DNA of 17,494 nucleotides from Methanocorpusculum sp. (GTDB lineage Archaea > Halobacteriota > Methanomicrobia > Methanomicrobiales > Methanocorpusculaceae): contig JAUNXW010000013.1 in NCBI GenBank assembly GCA_030539595.1, forward strand, positions 1 to 17,494, read 5' to 3'. Positions 14,315 to 17,494 of the stretch are shown in pieces; position 1 is the stretch's first letter; each line of letters begins with the position of its first letter. Below the pieces are notes generated by a model. It saw only the letters and a program-made list of their open reading frames with translations. It was not told where the DNA came from and made no database searches. The translations under genes were made by a program, and so were the position numbers.

Positions 14315-14518
14315 TTAGATTCCTCCGGTTACGAAGAGAATCAGAATCGGCACTAAGATAAGTATGAATGCAATTGCGATACCTGCTCCAAATCCTACAA
14401 CACCCGAGCCGCTTATTGCAGACTCAACTTTGTTGGTTCTTGCGAGAATCTGTCCTTTGTATCTGATGTCATCCACCATCTTTTCGATGGCTGCCATTCT
14501 AATAATTGAGCCTGCCAT
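14315..14518 (-). CDS. mtrF: Methyl-H4MPT:coenzyme M methyltransferase subunit F
   Basis: The 67-residue protein starts MAGSIIRMAAIEKMVDDIRYKGQ, a short amphipathic helix, followed by ARTNKVESA and a single C-terminal membrane helix (about 43-64, GAGIAIAFILILVPILILFV). This is the usual MtrF layout and length. The frame extends upstream to 14557 inside mtrA, but an SD (AGGTGG) overlapping the last codons of mtrA fixes the ATG at 14518. It lies between the two MtrA-type genes, one base after the mtrA stop. The helix LARTNKVESAI resembles the MtrA tail (MVTDIGYRNRFASG), in agreement with the known relationship between MtrF and the MtrA C-terminus. It belongs to the membrane stalk of the complex. 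Confidence 0.92.
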   Translation of the reverse strand: MAGSIIRMAAIEKMVDDIRYKGQILARTNKVESAISGSGVVGFGAGIAIAFILILVPILILFVTGGI

Positions 14519-14519
14519 T

Positions 14520-15254
14520 TTAGACCACCTGTATTCCAATAAGTGCTCCAAACACAATCAGAGAGATGATTAAACCAATCATGAGACCTTCAATCTTACC
14601 ACCATATACACCGGATGCAAATCTGTTGCGGTAACCGATATCGGTAACCATCATCTGAATTGCTTTGATGCGTGAGGTGATAAGTGCCATTTCTCCTGTT
14701 AATGGTTCTTCTTCTCCTTCGGCTGCTTCACCGCTTCCGCCTTCATCGTCAGAAATCTGAACAACAATCGGGTCAGCTGCGAATGCTCCGGGGTCACGTG
14801 CGGTTAACTCTTTAATCTTTGCGGAGATCTGACCAATGTCTTCGGTCTCCATGATGTTAACGAGTTCAACCTGCTCCTGGAAGCGTTTGATGTGTTCATC
14901 GGTAAGGTTCTCAAGGAACGGGATTGCACCGGATGAACCAACAATCTTTCCTTTCTCAACACCGTTCTTGTGCATTGCCTCAAGTGACTGTCCTGAAAGG
15001 TGACCTTTTACTTCAGTACCGCAGAGCAGAACAAATCTGATGTTGGGGTTTGAGATGATGTTTGCAACAATCTTTTCAATACCGAGGTTTTCGGTTTTAC
15101 AAGATCCTGCAAGTGCCGCTCCTGCCGCACAGATACCGGCTTCGTCGAGGTGTGAACCCATTGTGATTACTGCAACAGGTGAGTTTGCGTCGCCTGTGTG
15201 ATAGTCACCCTGAATAATCGGCCATCCGCCTGCCGGGGATTTTTTGTCTGCCAT
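14520..15254 (-). CDS. mtrA: Methyl-H4MPT:coenzyme M methyltransferase subunit A (corrinoid subunit)
   Basis: MtrA carries the 5-hydroxybenzimidazolyl-type cobamide that accepts the methyl group from MtrH and donates it to coenzyme M. The 244-residue protein has the cytoplasmic cobamide domain at residues 1-172 (GWPIIQGDY, VITMGSHLDEAG, NPNIRF, GTEVKGHLSGQ with axial H85, RDPGAF), an acidic linker (168-184), an amphipathic segment (189-218) and one C-terminal membrane helix (222-243) that anchors it. It is preceded by an SD (GGAGGT) and begins one base after the mtrB stop. A 380-bp part is identical with the fused gene downstream. Confidence 0.96.
   Translation of the reverse strand: MADKKSPAGGWPIIQGDYHTGDANSPVAVITMGSHLDEAGICAAGAALAGSCKTENLGIEKIVANIISNPNIRFVLLCGTEVKGHLSGQSLEAMHKNGVEKGKIVGSSGAIPFLENLTDEHIKRFQEQVELVNIMETEDIGQISAKIKELTARDPGAFAADPIVVQISDDEGGSGEAAEGEEEPLTGEMALITSRIKAIQMMVTDIGYRNRFASGVYGGKIEGLMIGLIISLIVFGALIGIQVV
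14821..15200. repeat. 380-bp identical direct repeat, copy in mtrA
   Basis: This is the partner of 13880-14259. It covers most of the cobamide-domain coding sequence, including the codon for H85, but leaves the first 18 codons and the last part of the domain outside. Confidence 0.95.
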
Positions 15255-15255
15255 T

Positions 15256-15552
15256 TTAGATACCTCCGAATACTATTAACAGTGCGAAGATGAATGCAAT
15301 GAAGAGACCGACTGCAAGACCGTACCAAAGAGCTGTTACCATTCCTGCCTTTGAAAGTGTCTTTTCACGTCCTGGGAAACTGTTAAGTAAGTTTCCTTCA
15401 CCGGAAAGCATTCCAACGAGGTCATCTGCGATTAATTCAAGTTCAGCAACTTTGTCAATTACCGGCTGGTAAGAAACGCCTGCTGTTGTTACAATACCTG
15501 CTACCGGATCAGCTACGAGTCCAAATTCAGGTAATACTAATACATATCCCAT
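15256..15552 (-). CDS. mtrB: Methyl-H4MPT:coenzyme M methyltransferase subunit B
   Basis: The 98-residue protein matches MtrB: an N-terminal cytoplasmic part (LVLPEFGLVADPVAG), a helix with VIDKVAELELIADDLV, SFPGREKTLSKAG and one C-terminal membrane helix (about 73-96). MtrB is part of the central stalk of the complex. It has a perfect SD (AAGGAGG) shortly after the mtrC stop, in the standard order mtrC-mtrB-mtrA. Confidence 0.94.
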   Translation of the reverse strand: MGYVLVLPEFGLVADPVAGIVTTAGVSYQPVIDKVAELELIADDLVGMLSGEGNLLNSFPGREKTLSKAGMVTALWYGLAVGLFIAFIFALLIVFGGI

Positions 15553-15564
15553 TTTTTGTCCTCC

Positions 15565-16416
15565 TTACTGCTCCTCGGAATCAACAAACGGTTTTGCATC
15601 GAGCCATGCTGCTGCATCGCGTTTGGAGAGTGCGAAGTATTTCTTGTACGATACAAGCCATCCGATGATAGCGATGATTAATGAAATCCATGCTGCAATC
15701 ATTGAAACGAATGCAAAGGAGATCACTGCCATAACAATCATTGAAAGGAAACCGCATTCAATTGCAAGCATATTTGTTCTGTCCTGTTTTTCTCCGGGAC
15801 CGAGACATGCATTGAACGGGTGCTGAAGTGCAATTGCACCGAGCATGAATGATACTGCGATTACACCTGCGCCGATGTATGATGTGTTGAATACTGTGAC
15901 ACCGAGAAGTTCGAGTGTTGCAATTTCATTGAATCCTACACAGCCTACTGCGACAACACCGAGACCCATAAGGGCGAGTGCTCCGACAGCTGCAAGTTCT
16001 GCAATACTGCGGGTCATGACCGGGATCTTCATGTTGAGGACAGAGTTTGAGATCCATCCGAGAATAAGACCGACGATGAGTGCAATGACAAGTGCTGCAA
16101 CAGGGATAATCCAAACAGAGATTGCTCCAAGGGCTGATGCGAACAGAAGAGCGATTACACCGCTTCCGAATGCAAGCATACCTGCTGAAGGAACTCCTGT
16201 TCCTATACCATAGCTGCAGAGTTTTTTGATTGTGCTGTTACCCCAGATGAGGGCACCGATAAATGCGATTCCGCCGAAGAATGCAAGGTAGTCTATGTGA
16301 AGTAGATCGTGACCGATTACTGCGATATAAAGAGATACCAGTGCAATGACGGCTCCGATAATCATAACTTTGTTATGCGGAACTCCGTCGTGTGATGCTT
16401 CTACTTTTACTGACAT
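15565..16416 (-). CDS. mtrC: Methyl-H4MPT:coenzyme M methyltransferase subunit C
   Basis: The 283-residue protein is a polytopic membrane subunit with at least six hydrophobic segments. Familiar MtrC text includes PHNKVMIIGAVIALVSLY, the glycine-rich GIGTGVPSAGMLAFGSG, PVMTRSIAELAAVGALALMG and HPFNACLGPGE-QDRT. With MtrD and MtrE it makes the sodium-translocating part of the enzyme, coupling methyl transfer to Na+ export. The cytoplasmic tail (FALSKRDAAAWLDAKPFV) is charged. The SD (GAGGTG) overlaps the stop of mtrD. Confidence 0.94.
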   Translation of the reverse strand: MSVKVEASHDGVPHNKVMIIGAVIALVSLYIAVIGHDLLHIDYLAFFGGIAFIGALIWGNSTIKKLCSYGIGTGVPSAGMLAFGSGVIALLFASALGAISVWIIPVAALVIALIVGLILGWISNSVLNMKIPVMTRSIAELAAVGALALMGLGVVAVGCVGFNEIATLELLGVTVFNTSYIGAGVIAVSFMLGAIALQHPFNACLGPGEKQDRTNMLAIECGFLSMIVMAVISFAFVSMIAAWISLIIAIIGWLVSYKKYFALSKRDAAAWLDAKPFVDSEEQ

Positions 16417-16426
16417 TTTTTACACC

Positions 16427-17302
16427 TCAGAATGCTGCCACCACTAACAGTGCAACAAGACCGCAAACAGCTCCTGCTAAGATTGCTGCAACTATTGCAC
16501 GTGGGAATCTCTTGAACTTCGGGTCGTGAGGTCCTTCAATAGTACCTGTAATGTTGTATGCAGAAAGTACTGCGATAACAAGGAAGATACCTATTGCAAA
16601 GATTCCTGCAAGACCTACTGCAAGTGCACCTGTTTCTCCGACAAACATTTTCGGAAGAGCTGCATTGTAGAAGTCGAGAAGTTCAACGTAGATGAGTGTT
16701 CCGCCAAGACCGCCGAAGAGACCGCCGATTACACCGCCAACGTATGAGATAAACGGTAAACCGTGACCTTCGGTTCCCTGGGATTTGTATGCGGCCTGTG
16801 TATCTTTTGTGATAGGATCTTTTGCGACCTTACCTGATGCCGGTGGAATTCCCATACCGAATACGTATGAGATGTTAACCATAAGACAGGTAATTGCCAT
16901 CATTAATCCGCCGCCGATAGCTCCGCCGACGAGGGAGAGCCAGAAACCGCTTCCAAAGCCGGTTCCGAATGTTGCTGCTGCCCATGCTCCTCCAAAGAGA
17001 CCTGCAAGACCTGCACCTGTTGCAAGCATTGCGACACCGGTAGCGATACCGGGTGCCTGTCCCATTGCTGCCGGAGCTCCTCCGACCGGAACGAAGTGGA
17101 CACCAAATGCAATCAAGGCTGTACCGAGAACAATCAGACAAATTGTCTGAACAACGAATAATGCACCGCCTGCAAGGATGCCGGCGCTTCCGAGGAAGTA
17201 TGCCGCACCGATTAAGATGACAGCGATGACTAATGCGATGATTGATGCAACCGGCTGGAATGCTCCTGCATTTGCTCCGGGTTTTGCTGCAATTGCGCTC
17301 AT
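16427..17302 (-). CDS. mtrD: Methyl-H4MPT:coenzyme M methyltransferase subunit D
   Basis: The 291-residue protein has about six membrane segments rich in glycine and alanine and the MtrD segments PVGGAPAAMGQAPG, GFGSGFWLSLVGGAIGGGLMM, YVFGMGIPPASGKVAKDP and GHGLPFISYVGGV-GGL. It forms the Na+ channel module together with MtrC and MtrE. It is somewhat longer than the MtrD of Methanothermobacter (about 230 residues, from memory). Its ATG overlaps the mtrE stop (ATGA), so translation is coupled to mtrE. Confidence 0.93.
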   Translation of the reverse strand: MSAIAAKPGANAGAFQPVASIIALVIAVILIGAAYFLGSAGILAGGALFVVQTICLIVLGTALIAFGVHFVPVGGAPAAMGQAPGIATGVAMLATGAGLAGLFGGAWAAATFGTGFGSGFWLSLVGGAIGGGLMMAITCLMVNISYVFGMGIPPASGKVAKDPITKDTQAAYKSQGTEGHGLPFISYVGGVIGGLFGGLGGTLIYVELLDFYNAALPKMFVGETGALAVGLAGIFAIGIFLVIAVLSAYNITGTIEGPHDPKFKRFPRAIVAAILAGAVCGLVALLVVAAF

Positions 17303-17494
17303 GCTGCTGCCTCCTCTGCTGTGTATGGTCCGTAGTTCTTGCGTGCCCAGACTTCAACGTAGCGGTCAATTATCATGAATACAATGATAACGAGTGCTCC
17401 GATGATGACTGCGCCCCATCCTGCGAGCATATCCTCGAAGATGATTGTACGCCAGAGTTCAAAGAATACAATTAAGCCGAAGCAAAGACCTGAT
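17299..17494 (-). CDS. mtrE: Methyl-H4MPT:coenzyme M methyltransferase subunit E, C-terminal part
   Basis: The last 64 residues are present; the gene continues beyond the window edge. They include a cytoplasmic loop (ELWRTIIFEDMLAG), the last membrane helix (WGAVIIGALVIIVFMII) and a charged tail with DRYVEVWARKNYGPY. MtrE is normally the first gene of the operon, so the operon promoter should lie outside the window to the right. Confidence 0.9.
   Translation of the reverse strand, partial: SGLCFGLIVFFELWRTIIFEDMLAGWGAVIIGALVIIVFMIIDRYVEVWARKNYGPYTAEEAAA

Noticed and set aside
13570..15254. Plain tandem duplication of mtrA with a degenerate second copy
   Set aside because: The second copy is intact, has its own SD, retains H85, and ends in a complete MtrG with signature residues at the exact mtrG position, so it is a functional fusion and not a decaying duplicate.
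16785..17369. Long ORFs on both strands overlapping mtrD
   Set aside because: They come from the GC-biased, Gly/Ala-rich mtrD sequence read in other frames; mtrD itself is well supported.
1..17494. CRISPR arrays, tRNA or rRNA genes, insertion sequences
   Set aside because: No regularly spaced repeats, no tRNA cloverleaf, no rRNA sequence and no transposase-like reading frame were seen.

Overview
The window comes from a methanogenic archaeon, most likely of the order Methanomicrobiales and possibly Methanocorpusculum; the lineage is a judgement from gene content and protein style, not from a database search. The decisive evidence is the operon for the sodium-pumping methyl-H4MPT:coenzyme M methyltransferase (Mtr) on the right, supported by an F420H2 oxidase, a nitrogenase-like H-D-K cluster and archaeal TATA boxes. 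The first genes of several transcription units appear to have almost no leader (lysC, the NifH-like gene, fprA), whereas genes inside operons carry clear Shine-Dalgarno (SD) sequences.

Left part (1-5272), mostly minus strand: the N-terminal 201 codons of a fumarate reductase-type flavoprotein; a small lipoprotein; a 32-residue basic plus-strand ORF behind a hairpin-rich leader and ahead of a perfect terminator; the pair lysC-purM (aspartate kinase and AIR synthase); and a DUF3006 protein translationally coupled to a membrane-anchored ComEC-type metallo-beta-lactamase-fold hydrolase. A divergent intergenic region (5273-5480) holds a striking interrupted palindrome and a second dyad next to the start codon of the following gene.

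Middle (5481-11049), plus strand: a stand-alone 5TM receptor domain protein (LytS type without an output domain), a large secreted lipoprotein with repeated Cache-type sensor domains, and a tightly overlapping three-gene cluster encoding a NifH/CfbC-like ATPase and two different small nitrogenase component 1-like subunits. The canonical F430 enzyme CfbCD needs only one component 1 subunit, so the second one is notable.

Right (11210-17494): fprA on the plus strand meets the mtr operon head-on at a shared terminator. The operon reads mtrE-D-C-B-A-F-G-H from right to left, but the gene in the mtrG position is a fusion: a complete second copy of the cobamide-binding MtrA domain (with its axial histidine) is joined to an entire MtrG. 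The two MtrA domains share a 380-bp block that is identical base for base and is bounded by silent changes, which looks like recent gene conversion. The encoded complex could therefore carry two corrinoid modules per protomer. This is the most unusual system in the window.
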